Assembly: GCA_002067795.1 (NCBI GenBank) | Contig: MVQI01000029.1 | Location: forward strand, 1 to 64,000 | From: Methanosaeta sp. PtaB.Bin039 | GTDB taxonomy: Archaea > Halobacteriota > Methanosarcinia > Methanotrichales > Methanotrichaceae | Reading direction: 5' to 3' | DNA: 64,000 nucleotides | In this document: positions 26,233-34,500 of the stretch, piece by piece | How the letters are laid out: each line of letters opens with the position of its first letter | Numbering within the stretch: the first letter of the stretch is position 1 | Notes under the pieces: model-generated | Seen by the model: the letters and a program-made list of their open reading frames with translations, nothing else | Told to the model about the DNA's origin: nothing | The model's database searches: none | Program-made: the position numbers and the translations under genes

Positions 26233-27393
26233 ATGCCGATAAGCGAGGCGGATATTACAGTAATTGGGGCCTCTTTGGCCGGGATAATGGCTGCAATATC
26301 GGCGGCGAAGGCCGGAGTTGATACGGTCCTTGTGGAGAGGCGCCCGGGTAAAGACCGTCCCGCGAACACTGTCTTTTTGGGAATGGCCCGCGGCCTGGAG
26401 ATCGATCTGGCAGGATTTGCCAGGCACAGGCTTCGCGGAATGCGCATAATCTCCCCTGCGGGACATGCTCTGGAGGTGCTGACCGAAGGATACTTCCTGG
26501 ACCGCGAATCACTGGACAGGCATCTCCTGGACCGCGCCTTGGACCTGGGAGCGGAGGTGGTCGAGGGGGAAGCTTCTGCAGCCCGGAGCAATGACGGTTG
26601 GACCGTTCGGGCTGGCGGGCGCAATATCGAGAGCCGGATTGTGATCGATGCCGGCGGAGTGGATTCAGCAATCGCCATAAGAGAGGGGCTAAAGACCATG
26701 CTCCATCCCGAGGACGTGGCCTGGGCCATGGATGCCCTGGTGGAGCATCCCGGCATTGGAGAAGAGGACCTGTTCGAGTACTGGGTAGGCTCCCTGGCCC
26801 CCGGATGGAAGGCCACCTTCTCTCCAGGTGGCGGCAACCTGGCAACCCTAGGTGTCTTTGTGAGGGGCAGAGGAAGAGATGTGAGGCCATATCTGGACCG
26901 TTTTGTGGAGATCTTCAAGCGGCATAAGGCCTTCAGATACGACCGCATCCGTGATCTTCGTATCCTGGATATCAGAAGCGGAGGAGATCCAATAGCTGCG
27001 CTGCCCGGCCAGATGGTGGCAGACGGATTGATGGTGACTGGAGGCGCTGCTGCCCAAAGCGGCCTTGCCTACTCCATGCGGGCCGGGCTGATATGCGGCA
27101 ATGTCGCTGCCTCTGCCGTCAGGTCAGGCGACACCTCTAAAGAAGCCCTCCTCCCCTACCCAAGACTATGGCATAAAGAGCTGGGCATGGAGTACCGGCT
27201 CGGGCGTGCAGCGCTGCAAACCCTGAGCCAGATGTCGGACCAGGAGATAGACCGTATGGCGATGGCGCTTGGAGGAAAGGACCTCTTGGCTGGCGGATCG
27301 CTTTACGGAAGAACATTTCGAGCCGGGCTCTCGGTGGCCTTGGCCAATCCTGGTGCAGCCGCTCGCCTGATCGGGAACCTGTTGAGGGATTGA
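26233..27393 (+). CDS. FAD-dependent oxidoreductase, geranylgeranyl reductase-like
   Basis: A 386-residue flavoprotein with an N-terminal Rossmann motif ADITVIGASLAGIMAAISAAKAGVDTVLVERR, which has G-x-S-x-x-G where G-x-G-x-x-G is usual. An FAD-binding GG-type segment follows (VADGLMVTGGAAAQSGLAYSMRAGLICG), typical of the geranylgeranyl reductase/PHBH-like group that saturates archaeal lipid or quinone side chains. The C-terminal 80 residues are helical. Start ATG 26233. The change in the first motif still fits FAD binding. Substrate: isoprenoid lipid or another hydrophobic compound, inferred from family only. Confidence 0.75.
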   Translation: MPISEADITVIGASLAGIMAAISAAKAGVDTVLVERRPGKDRPANTVFLGMARGLEIDLAGFARHRLRGMRIISPAGHALEVLTEGYFLDRESLDRHLLDRALDLGAEVVEGEASAARSNDGWTVRAGGRNIESRIVIDAGGVDSAIAIREGLKTMLHPEDVAWAMDALVEHPGIGEEDLFEYWVGSLAPGWKATFSPGGGNLATLGVFVRGRGRDVRPYLDRFVEIFKRHKAFRYDRIRDLRILDIRSGGDPIAALPGQMVADGLMVTGGAAAQSGLAYSMRAGLICGNVAASAVRSGDTSKEALLPYPRLWHKELGMEYRLGRAALQTLSQMSDQEIDRMAMALGGKDLLAGGSLYGRTFRAGLSVALANPGAAARLIGNLLRD

Positions 27394-27445
27394 ATATCCC
27401 TGAATCAGGCACCATGCGCCTCGATGTCCCCTACAAGCAGACCGT

Positions 27446-27751
27446 TTAAGCTACCTCCACATTGTTGTCCTCTTTGGGCATTACAGGGGCCTCTGGCAGC
27501 TTTATCTCGCCGTAAACGCTCTCATATCTCTGGATATTGACCTTGAGCGCGTTGAGCAGCCTTTTTGCATGTTGGGGGGTTATGGCCACGATCGCCCTGC
27601 CCACGGCCATGTTGGTCTCGGGTATCTTATGCAGGAAGGTCAGGGTTACCTCGTCGTCACTGTGCCTGATGCTGATCAGATTGGAGTAAACCGGCTCTAG
27701 GCCTTCCGGGATCTTCACGCTCAGCTGGGTCGATTTTGCCTGTTCGGTCAT
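27446..27751 (-). CDS. DUF3467 family protein
   Basis: A 101-residue soluble protein; the family function is unknown. Matches are PEGLEPVYSNLISIRHSDDEVTLTFLHKIP and AIVAITPQHAKRLLNALKVNIQRYESVYGEI. It runs convergently with the FAD oxidoreductase and divergently from the gene at 27844, with 92 nt between their starts. Confidence 0.85.
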   Translation of the reverse strand: MTEQAKSTQLSVKIPEGLEPVYSNLISIRHSDDEVTLTFLHKIPETNMAVGRAIVAITPQHAKRLLNALKVNIQRYESVYGEIKLPEAPVMPKEDNNVEVA

Positions 27752-27843
27752 GTTATCTCCAGTTCAGGCACGCCCCGAGGTGCTTATCTATCTGTCGTCG
27801 GCCCAGACAACGATATATTATAGAGACGGGTAGATCTGCGGGT

Positions 27844-28368
27844 ATGATCGAGCTGAGGAGCGACCCCTACGTGCTGAAGCCCCGGGTCAGCCCGGACACA
27901 GAGACCGACTTTCGCATACACCTCAACATCGGCTGGTGTCGTGGTGTCCTCTTCAACGTGGTTGCCCTGAAGAACTCAATCGCCATGGTTGAGTACGACG
28001 CAATCCTATGGTCAGAGGACTCCGTAATGTTTGTGGAGTACAAGGACTCGGTCGCCGCCTACAAGAACCTCTCCTCGCGAAGGATTCAGCAGATGGCCGG
28101 CCTCGCCAAGAACATCGGTCGTGGGCTGGGATATCGAAAATACAACTTCCTTGTTGTGGTGAAGGACCTGGAGGAAAAGACCTGCAAAGGAGGTGTAGAG
28201 GTGCTGCCACTCTATCTCCTGGGGAGCTACGAACCGGTATTCGTTTCCACCATAACCGAGCTTGATTTCTTAACCAAGCTGCAGGCCAAGTATTCCCGTG
28301 AAGGCAAACTGGATGCAGTAAAGGAGCTGGAGACGCTGCGCAAGATAATAGAGATGGAGCTTCCCTAA
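27844..28368 (+). CDS. Uncharacterised protein with a possible PD-(D/E)XK nuclease core
   Basis: A 174-residue soluble protein; I do not recognise the family. MVEYDAILWSEDSVMFVEYKDSVAAYKN has the order E-x-D ... (D/E)-x-K (EYDA, then VEYKD) seen in PD-(D/E)XK nucleases and NERD domains, followed by a helix (LSSRRIQQMAGLAKNIGRGLGYRKYN) and a strand (FLVVVKD). This suggests but does not prove nucleic acid cleavage. ATG 27844 is chosen; the longer frame is not supported. Its stop lies 9 nt before the aroK start, so they share a transcript. Confidence 0.5.
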   Translation: MIELRSDPYVLKPRVSPDTETDFRIHLNIGWCRGVLFNVVALKNSIAMVEYDAILWSEDSVMFVEYKDSVAAYKNLSSRRIQQMAGLAKNIGRGLGYRKYNFLVVVKDLEEKTCKGGVEVLPLYLLGSYEPVFVSTITELDFLTKLQAKYSREGKLDAVKELETLRKIIEMELP

Positions 28369-28377
28369 AGGAGGATC

Positions 28378-29232
28378 ATGAAGGGTAAAGGATCTGGCCA
28401 GGCGTGGGGGGCAGCCACGATATTAAACGCGGTGGCCTCCTGGAAGGGCTCAGCATTCGCAGTTGGCCTGCGCACCTGGGCCCAGGTCGATATTGGAGGA
28501 GACGAGGTCATGGGGGACATCCCGGGGGTGGATGCATCCCTCGTCGTCAGATCGGCAGAGCTGGTGCTGGAAAGGTTTGGCCTGGACGCTGGGGCGACGG
28601 TAAAGACCTGGAGCGAGATCCCGGTGGCCAGCGGCCTGAAATCCAGCAGCGCGGCTGCAAACGCTGTTGTCTTGGCTGCACTTGACGCCATTGGGGAATC
28701 CATGGAGCCGCTGGAGGCCATTTCCCTTGGAGTGAGAGCGGCCATGGATGTGAAGGTGACCATAACAGGCGCATTCGACGATGCCTGCGCTTCCTTTCTG
28801 GGAGGCGTGGTTGTAACGGACAACCGCGCCCTAAAGCTCCTCCGTCATGAGGATATGCACTCGTCAGTCGTCCTGCTAGTGCCAAACGAACGTCTTTACT
28901 CCAGCCGTACCGACGTGACGCGATCCCGCCTCATGGCTGATCTGGCAGACCTGGCGTTCGAGCAGGCAATGAGTGGAGACTTCTGCCGGGCCATGACCCT
29001 AAACGGGCTTTTGTATTGCGCTGCATTGAACCGGCCATCAGAACCCATCCTGGCGGCCCTGGCTGCCGGGGCAAGGGCAGCCAGCCTCTCAGGCACCGGT
29101 CCATCATATGCGGCGCTCGTCGATGATCGGTCTGCCGATCAGGTGGTTCAGGCCTGGCAGGGCTTTGGCGGAAGGGTGATAAAGACAGAGGTAATGAATG
29201 TCAGAGCTGGGCAATTCTCGCCTTCAGCATGA
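28378..29232 (+). CDS. aroK: Shikimate kinase, archaeal GHMP type
   Basis: Fifth step of the shikimate pathway: ATP plus shikimate gives shikimate 3-phosphate. It is a 284-residue GHMP-superfamily kinase, unrelated to bacterial AroK. The ATP motif is PVASGLKSSSAAANAVVLAAL (about 82-102), with the active-site loop TITGAFDDACASFLGGVVVTDN and C-terminal SLSGTGPSYAAL. ATG 28378 has AAAGGAGGATC in front. The chorismate mutase gene follows 39 nt downstream, so the two pathway steps are linked. Confidence 0.95.
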   Translation: MKGKGSGQAWGAATILNAVASWKGSAFAVGLRTWAQVDIGGDEVMGDIPGVDASLVVRSAELVLERFGLDAGATVKTWSEIPVASGLKSSSAAANAVVLAALDAIGESMEPLEAISLGVRAAMDVKVTITGAFDDACASFLGGVVVTDNRALKLLRHEDMHSSVVLLVPNERLYSSRTDVTRSRLMADLADLAFEQAMSGDFCRAMTLNGLLYCAALNRPSEPILAALAAGARAASLSGTGPSYAALVDDRSADQVVQAWQGFGGRVIKTEVMNVRAGQFSPSA

Positions 29233-29271
29233 ATCTCGTGCAAGCATACAGGCCATGGGGGAAATGAGATC

Positions 29272-29556
29272 TTGGATCTGGCAGAAAGTCGCATAGAGGT
29301 AGCAAAGATTGATAAGGAGATAATCCGGCTCATCGGCCGGCGTCTGGATCTGGCCAGGGAAATCTACCTTGCGAAGGTCAATATCAGAGCTCCGATCGAG
29401 GACCCGGTCCAGGAGAAAGTCGTGGTGGATCGCGCCATCGACCTGGCCACTGAGGAGGGAATAGACGCCGGGGACGTGAAGGAGATCTTCCGCATATTGA
29501 TCAGGATGAACCTGGCCAAGCAGCATGCTATGCGGGGCGACGAGGATTCCTCCTGA
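29272..29556 (+). CDS. Chorismate mutase (AroQ class)
   Basis: A 94-residue all-helical enzyme converting chorismate to prephenate for phenylalanine and tyrosine. RIEVAKIDKEIIRLIGRRLDLAREIYLAKVN has the active-site Arg and Lys of the first helix. REIYLAKVNIRAPIEDPVQEK and the later helix with RILIRMNLAKQHAM fit the family. Start TTG 29272, with an AG-rich GGGGGAAATGAG upstream. It is encoded directly after aroK. Confidence 0.9.
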   Translation: MDLAESRIEVAKIDKEIIRLIGRRLDLAREIYLAKVNIRAPIEDPVQEKVVVDRAIDLATEEGIDAGDVKEIFRILIRMNLAKQHAMRGDEDSS

Positions 29557-30029
29557 GGCAATGCAGGCGCTCGCTTGCCGAGACGCCCGGCCCGTCACGG
29601 CGTGATTTAAATAGGCAAGTCCAGATCCACTGCCGATGCGTTATGATCCAATGCCAGGCGGCGTTAGGTTTTGCCGAGGCGGGATAGGGACATGATTTCC
29701 TGTCCATATCGTATCCATCGGCGAGGCAAGCCTGCCTGATTTGAGCCGGTGGTCATGGGCCAAGATAGAGATCCCAAAGATGCAGCCCGATCTTACTCAT
29801 TGGGCGACTTCGCGAATTATTTTGCTACAGATTATTTCGTAACATAGATACGGCAAAAAAGTATATTATTAATATTTTAATTTATTTGTCAGGCGATCGG
29901 GCAGTGCACTCCGGCATTGATACAGCGACCTGGAGGCATATCCATCCTATGAAGGCCATCGATCTGTGTAGCCGCAGCGACGCATCTTCCGCCAGGATTA
30001 ATAGCCAGTTGCGAATAAGAGGCTCCGCT
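29557..30029 (+). other. Intergenic region before purE
   Basis: There are two possible promoters: GATTTAAATAG at 29603-29613 and a long AT-rich tract with TATATTATTAATATTTTAATTT at 29862-29883. No gene is evident. The purE frame is open back to 29886 but that part lacks similarity. Confidence 0.5.
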
Positions 30030-30419
30030 ATGCCAGATGTTGCCGTCATCTCCGGGTCCAGGTCGGACCAGCCAGTGGTGGATAAGGTGCTGGACAGGCT
30101 GAAAAAGGGAGGGGCCAGCTTCGAACACCGTGTGCTCTCCGCTCACAGGGACCCTGCCGAGCTGGACCGATACGTTGCCGAGAGCGATGCCCGGGTCTTC
30201 ATAGCCATTGCAGGCATGGCTGCCGCCCTTCCAGGCGTTGTGGCTGCCCGCACTCAGAGGCCGGTGATCGGGGTGCCGGTGAGCGGCAAGCTGCTGGGCC
30301 TGGATGCGCTCCTATCAATAGTGCAGATGCCCCCGGGAATCCCCGTGGCCTGCGTCTCCATCGACGGAGGAGAAAATGCAGGCGCGTTAGCCCTGCGGAT
30401 ACTAGAATCAGGAAGATAG
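30030..30419 (+). CDS. purE: Phosphoribosylaminoimidazole carboxylase catalytic subunit PurE
   Basis: Purine synthesis: works on 5-aminoimidazole ribonucleotide (or its N5-carboxy form) to make the 4-carboxy compound. It is 129 residues from ATG 30030, shorter than the usual 150-170. The signature [34 protein letters not shown] (conserved His) and the C-terminal [23 protein letters not shown] are present. The last helix is shorter than in bacterial proteins. There is no purK nearby. The upstream 48 open codons are excluded as they do not match. Confidence 0.88.
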   Translation: MPDVAVISGSRSDQPVVDKVLDRLKKGGASFEHRVLSAHRDPAELDRYVAESDARVFIAIAGMAAALPGVVAARTQRPVIGVPVSGKLLGLDALLSIVQMPPGIPVACVSIDGGENAGALALRILESGR

Positions 30420-30467
30420 CTATTTATACCAAGTCATCATGATAGAAGCTCCAAAGGTGGGATTAGG

Positions 30468-30899
30468 ATGTACAAGCGGATCATGATAGCCACTGATGGC
30501 TCTGATAAATCCAAGCTTGCGGCCAAGGAGGGCGTGGAACTGGCCAAGGCTCTGGGTGCTGAGGTAGTGGCCCTCTACGTTGTCAACGAGGTCGTGGTTG
30601 CCGGTGCCGTCAGACAGCTTGGTGCCGACCGGAAGGAGGTAGAGGCCAGGCTTCAGTCTCAGGGCGCCAAGGCGGTTGCCGAGATCAAGCAGATGGGCGA
30701 CGACATGGGGGTTAAGGTCGAGCCTCTGGTCAGGATCGGTGCCCCTGCCAACGTCATCATCGATGTGGGACGGGCGGAGAATGTTGAATGTATAGTTATG
30801 GGCAGCCACGGTGAGAGCGGCGTATCCAAGCTCCTCATCGGCAGCGTTGTTCAGAAAGTCCTTTATTGGGCCGCAGTTCCCGTGCTGGTAGTGAGATAA
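30468..30899 (+). CDS. Universal stress protein (UspA family)
   Basis: A 143-residue cytoplasmic ATP-binding protein. The N-terminal strand IMIATDGSDKSKLAAKEG carries the Asp, and the ATP loop is near the C-terminus: VMGSHGESGVSKLLIGSVVQKVLYWAAVPVLVVR (G-x2-G-x9-G-S). Preceded by GGATT. The role is stress signalling or chaperoning, not defined. It is followed at once by a small membrane peptide gene (TAA-ATG). Confidence 0.93.
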   Translation: MYKRIMIATDGSDKSKLAAKEGVELAKALGAEVVALYVVNEVVVAGAVRQLGADRKEVEARLQSQGAKAVAEIKQMGDDMGVKVEPLVRIGAPANVIIDVGRAENVECIVMGSHGESGVSKLLIGSVVQKVLYWAAVPVLVVR

Positions 30900-31016
30900 A
30901 TGTCCGGTGGAGAATTCGTCATCGCTGATTCGCTGGTCTATGCATCCTTTGCCGTTGTATTTGTGGTTGGTTCTGCTCTGGCATACCTGGTGATCAGCCT
31001 AATCGGCGGCAGTTAA
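30900..31016 (+). CDS. 38-residue single-pass membrane peptide coupled to uspA
   Basis: A short gene not obvious by length. The uspA stop TAA (30897-30899) is immediately followed by ATG at 30900, and the frame runs 38 codons to TAA at 31014-31016. The peptide starts MSGGEFVIADSLVYASFAVV and has one strong hydrophobic helix (about 13-36) ending GGS. Exact stop-start contact and the terminator hairpin right after it suggest that it is a real gene co-translated with uspA. Function unknown; perhaps a membrane anchor or partner for UspA. Confidence 0.6.
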   Translation: MSGGEFVIADSLVYASFAVVFVVGSALAYLVISLIGGS

Positions 31017-31027
31017 TTAAGTTATAA

Positions 31028-31075
31028 GAGGGCCCGTTACAGGTCGGCTTGAGCCGTCGGAAAAAAACGGGCCTC
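31028..31075 (+). terminator. Hairpin terminator after uspA and the small peptide
   Basis: GGCCCGTT (31031-31038) pairs with AACGGGCC (31066-31073), flanked by GAG/CTC. An internal stem CGGCT/AGCCG lies at 31045-31056. An A7 tract on the 3' side of the loop gives T7 on the minus strand, so the structure could also end the minus-strand transcript coming from 31517. Confidence 0.55.
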
Positions 31076-31516
31076 TCATGTCTCTTTTGATCTGATCCCC
31101 ACAGGACCCCGGGCTTGGCAATCCCATCCTATTCGTGTTTGAATGAGACTTCTGCATCTGCAGGATGAAATGCACTCCTCAAACTGCATTTCCGATCTCT
31201 GTAAAAGCGGCCCGCTCAAAGCTCCGAGAGGATATATCACCGAAGATGGCAAAATACAATTCCATAAATATAAAGATTGTTCCAATCGATACAGGAAATA
31301 CTCCTTCGATAGCGATTGACGGCTCCAAAAGGATCGATCTGGCCTGCTGCTCAGGATGGCGTGTAACATGAATCGCCATCAGATGATCTTAAGAACAGCG
31401 CCCAAGTCAATTGCGAAAATGCGGCTCTTTGGAATAATCCCTGAGCAGGTGACCGAAAGAGTCATAAAATTAAAAAAGGGGGACACCAAAAAGAAGCTCC
31501 CCCCAAGCCATGAGTG
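31076..31516. other. Intergenic, convergent region
   Basis: It lies between the plus-strand uspA unit and the minus-strand large secreted protein. A 66-codon minus-strand frame at 31179-31379 has a hydrophobic stretch (FPVSIGTIFIFMELYFAIFG) but no ribosome site, so I do not call it. Otherwise nothing is seen. Confidence 0.45.
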
Positions 31517-34500
31517 TCAGCCGTCCAGCTCTGCGCCTTCAGTCCGGAACTCAAGACGGCACTCTTTCAGCACCTCGACCAGGTAAGCCTGCCCAGGAAT
31601 CAGGCTCTCGTTTTGCCCAAGGTGCACCCATCCGCCGTCCGGATCGAGCTTCCATATGAAGGCAGAGACCAGGCCCTTCTCCACAGCCTCCGAAAACTGG
31701 TAGCGACGATGCTCGGAATTCACCGTTATGTTCTCGGCCGTCAGACTGGCGTTCATGGGAAGCCCTACCAGGTTCCAGCCCTGGTGCAGCTTCAGCCGAT
31801 AGGGGCTCTCGACAGGCTTGCCCTTGATCTTCACTGTGAAATTCTCGGCACTATCCACCAGGTACCCGGCACCTGCTTCCAAGGATGTGACATTGGTTAA
31901 GCCAAGATCCCGCAGAGAATAGGTCCAGCCATCGGAGGCAGCCGTGAATATCCCACGATATGGCTTATCCTTGAAGTAGCGGCTCACCGAAGGATCGGTT
32001 GGACTTAGGTAGAGAGAGACCGAATTCCAGCCAGACGTTATGTTTATCGTCTGGGTTAAACCGGGGATCAGCTTGTATTCCACCACAAACGTGCGATTCT
32101 CACCAAGTCGAGGCCGGACGACCGGCCATAGGACCAGCCGGCTCGAACCAAAGACGTCTTCATCGTGCCAGACCGCCCGGCCGTTCTCCTTCACCGTGAT
32201 CTGGTCGGCATCCACCGGCAGTTCGACCTGGCCAATGATGGCGGGAGGCGCGTTGAGCATGAGCTTGCCGTCTGCGGCCTCGGTCTGTACCCAGTACAGC
32301 CAGTCCGTTGAGGCCTCCTTTTGCGGGGAGATCGTTACCTGTTCTTCGGTCCGGTTCTCGCCCGCCGGCTCTGTCGATATAGAATAGGGCAATTTTGGCG
32401 TCCTCGGCATATACGGACGAAGTGCCGGGTCTCCGATCAGCACATGGGTCGTTGCTGTCTGATTGAACATCTCCTCCATGGAGTAGGGGAAATCCACAAT
32501 CATCTGCTCGTCCAGATCCTTGTAATCAACCATTCCTTTGGCAGCGTCCATCTTCATCTGGTAAAGCTGCTCTGCCTTGAGCATTGCCTGGCCGATCGTT
32601 GCATTCTCATAGACCAGCGATTGGAAGAAACGCTTGCTGTAATCCTCGGAGACGAATATCCAGGAGAGTATGCTGTACCCGATATAGTCAACCGCCCCTG
32701 CATGGATGAAAGCCATAGCTATGGAATCCTCCAGTTCCATGGGGACATACATATCGGTATTGCCCACCCGCACGGTCTGGCCCTTGAGGCGGGCAGAGAG
32801 GCAGGCCTGGCTTGAGGTCACCTGGGGAGCCAGCACCAGCTGCTTGACCTGGGTAGCCTCCAGGTACGAGTCGGGAAGCGACCAGTAGGAGAGCTGCCAT
32901 ACGGCCTCGTTTCCATGGTGAGAGAAGAACACCATTGACAGGCCGTTGTTCATCAGCGAAGCAACCTTCTGGCTCGTGGTCTCCTCCCAGCGCAGATCCC
33001 GGGAGTCCAGGCCGGCATCAGCCAGGTATTCCTGCACACGCAATGGGATGGGGGTCCATGGCCACTCAACTGGATTTGTCACCACCAGGGTCTGGTTCTT
33101 CCAGGCTCCATCAAGCCTGTCATAGCTCAGGCTGCGGACAACCATCTGGGACGCATCGTAAAGGCTGAGTCCCATGATCCGGCCAGCCGCAACCTCGGTG
33201 AAGTTATCGTCGTCCATCTCCAGGCGCAGTTCTCTGTAGACGTCAAAGCCGAGGATGTCGGTCTCGTTCTGTTTCGTGCCTGTGGAGACGAATGGAACCG
33301 ATCCTGGATCGCCCACCACTATGATATACTTGGGCTTAAGCCCAAGGGCCTCAGCCCGCTCCTTAAGCCTGGTCTCCAGCTCGGCAGGCTCAAGGCTCTG
33401 CGGAGCTTCCGCTATATCATACACCAGGCCTTTTCGCCCGGCTGCCATCTGAGATGCAACCTGCGATAAACGTGGAACCATTGTATGGCCAAACGCGGTT
33501 ATGTTCGCGGGACGAAGCGTTGAGGTTACGTTGATGGTGTAGTTGTCGGTAGTGTGTATGTACCCGTTTCCAGACTCCACCTGGAACTTCCAGGACCCGG
33601 GGACTATCATGGGCACCTTTGCACGGTAGGTCTTGCCCGGAGCGGTCACATCCACGATGGCCTGGCCCATCCGTCCGTCAGGCGCAAGAACCCTCAAGGC
33701 CGTATACCTGGGGATTCCGTCCACGTTCCAGGTTATGTTGGCCACCCCCATGGGCATCTCCTTAGGGAATGTGATATTGGTTATCGGCCAGGAGTCCTCC
33801 ACCCGAGCCGATACGTTGAACTTCAGCAGGCTGTGGCTGATTGTCATGCCATAGTCCAGGCTCTGCTTCCACCCGGCGTCCATGGGATGAAGCATCTCCA
33901 CCTCAAGCGGCAGTGATGCTGACTCGCCAGGCTGCAGCTCATCAATCTCCCATATCAGCAAAGTCCCGTTCCAGAAAGCCCCGTCCCGGGAGATTAGCCG
34001 GCTGGATGAGGGATCTATCAGCCTGGCCTGGCCCTTGTAGCTGCTGGGCAGGCGGACCATTCTTCCGTTATAAAATGTATCTGCCAGGCTTACCTCCTTT
34101 GCTGCCTCGTCCTTGTGATTGGTGACGGTTATGTTCATCCGGACGATCTGCCCGGCCTCGTCTGACGGTATCCGGCTGGGGCTCAACTCGACGCTCAACA
34201 GCACGCCGCCGGCCAGGGCCCGTTTGGACTCCCTCTCCGGGCGTGGCGGAATCAGGCTCAAGTCCTGGGAGTTGGTCACCACGATGGACTCGACCGTCTC
34301 GTTGCGGCCAGCCATCTCCTCCAGCAGGAACTCCATCCCACCATCCATGAGCGTGAGGTTTCTCTGCTTCAGATCAGCCCTGATATTGGGCGAGACCGGG
34401 CCGGCCAGGACAACCTGGGTTGCTCCCAGGCGGTTTAGAGCCGAGATGGTCTCATTGGGCAGGACGTCACCTCCGGCCGTGAACAGCACCGGCCAGTTCA

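Noticed and set aside
31179-31379. Minus-strand 66-codon frame with a hydrophobic stretch
   Set aside because: No ribosome site and no promoter; it sits in a convergent gap and could be chance.
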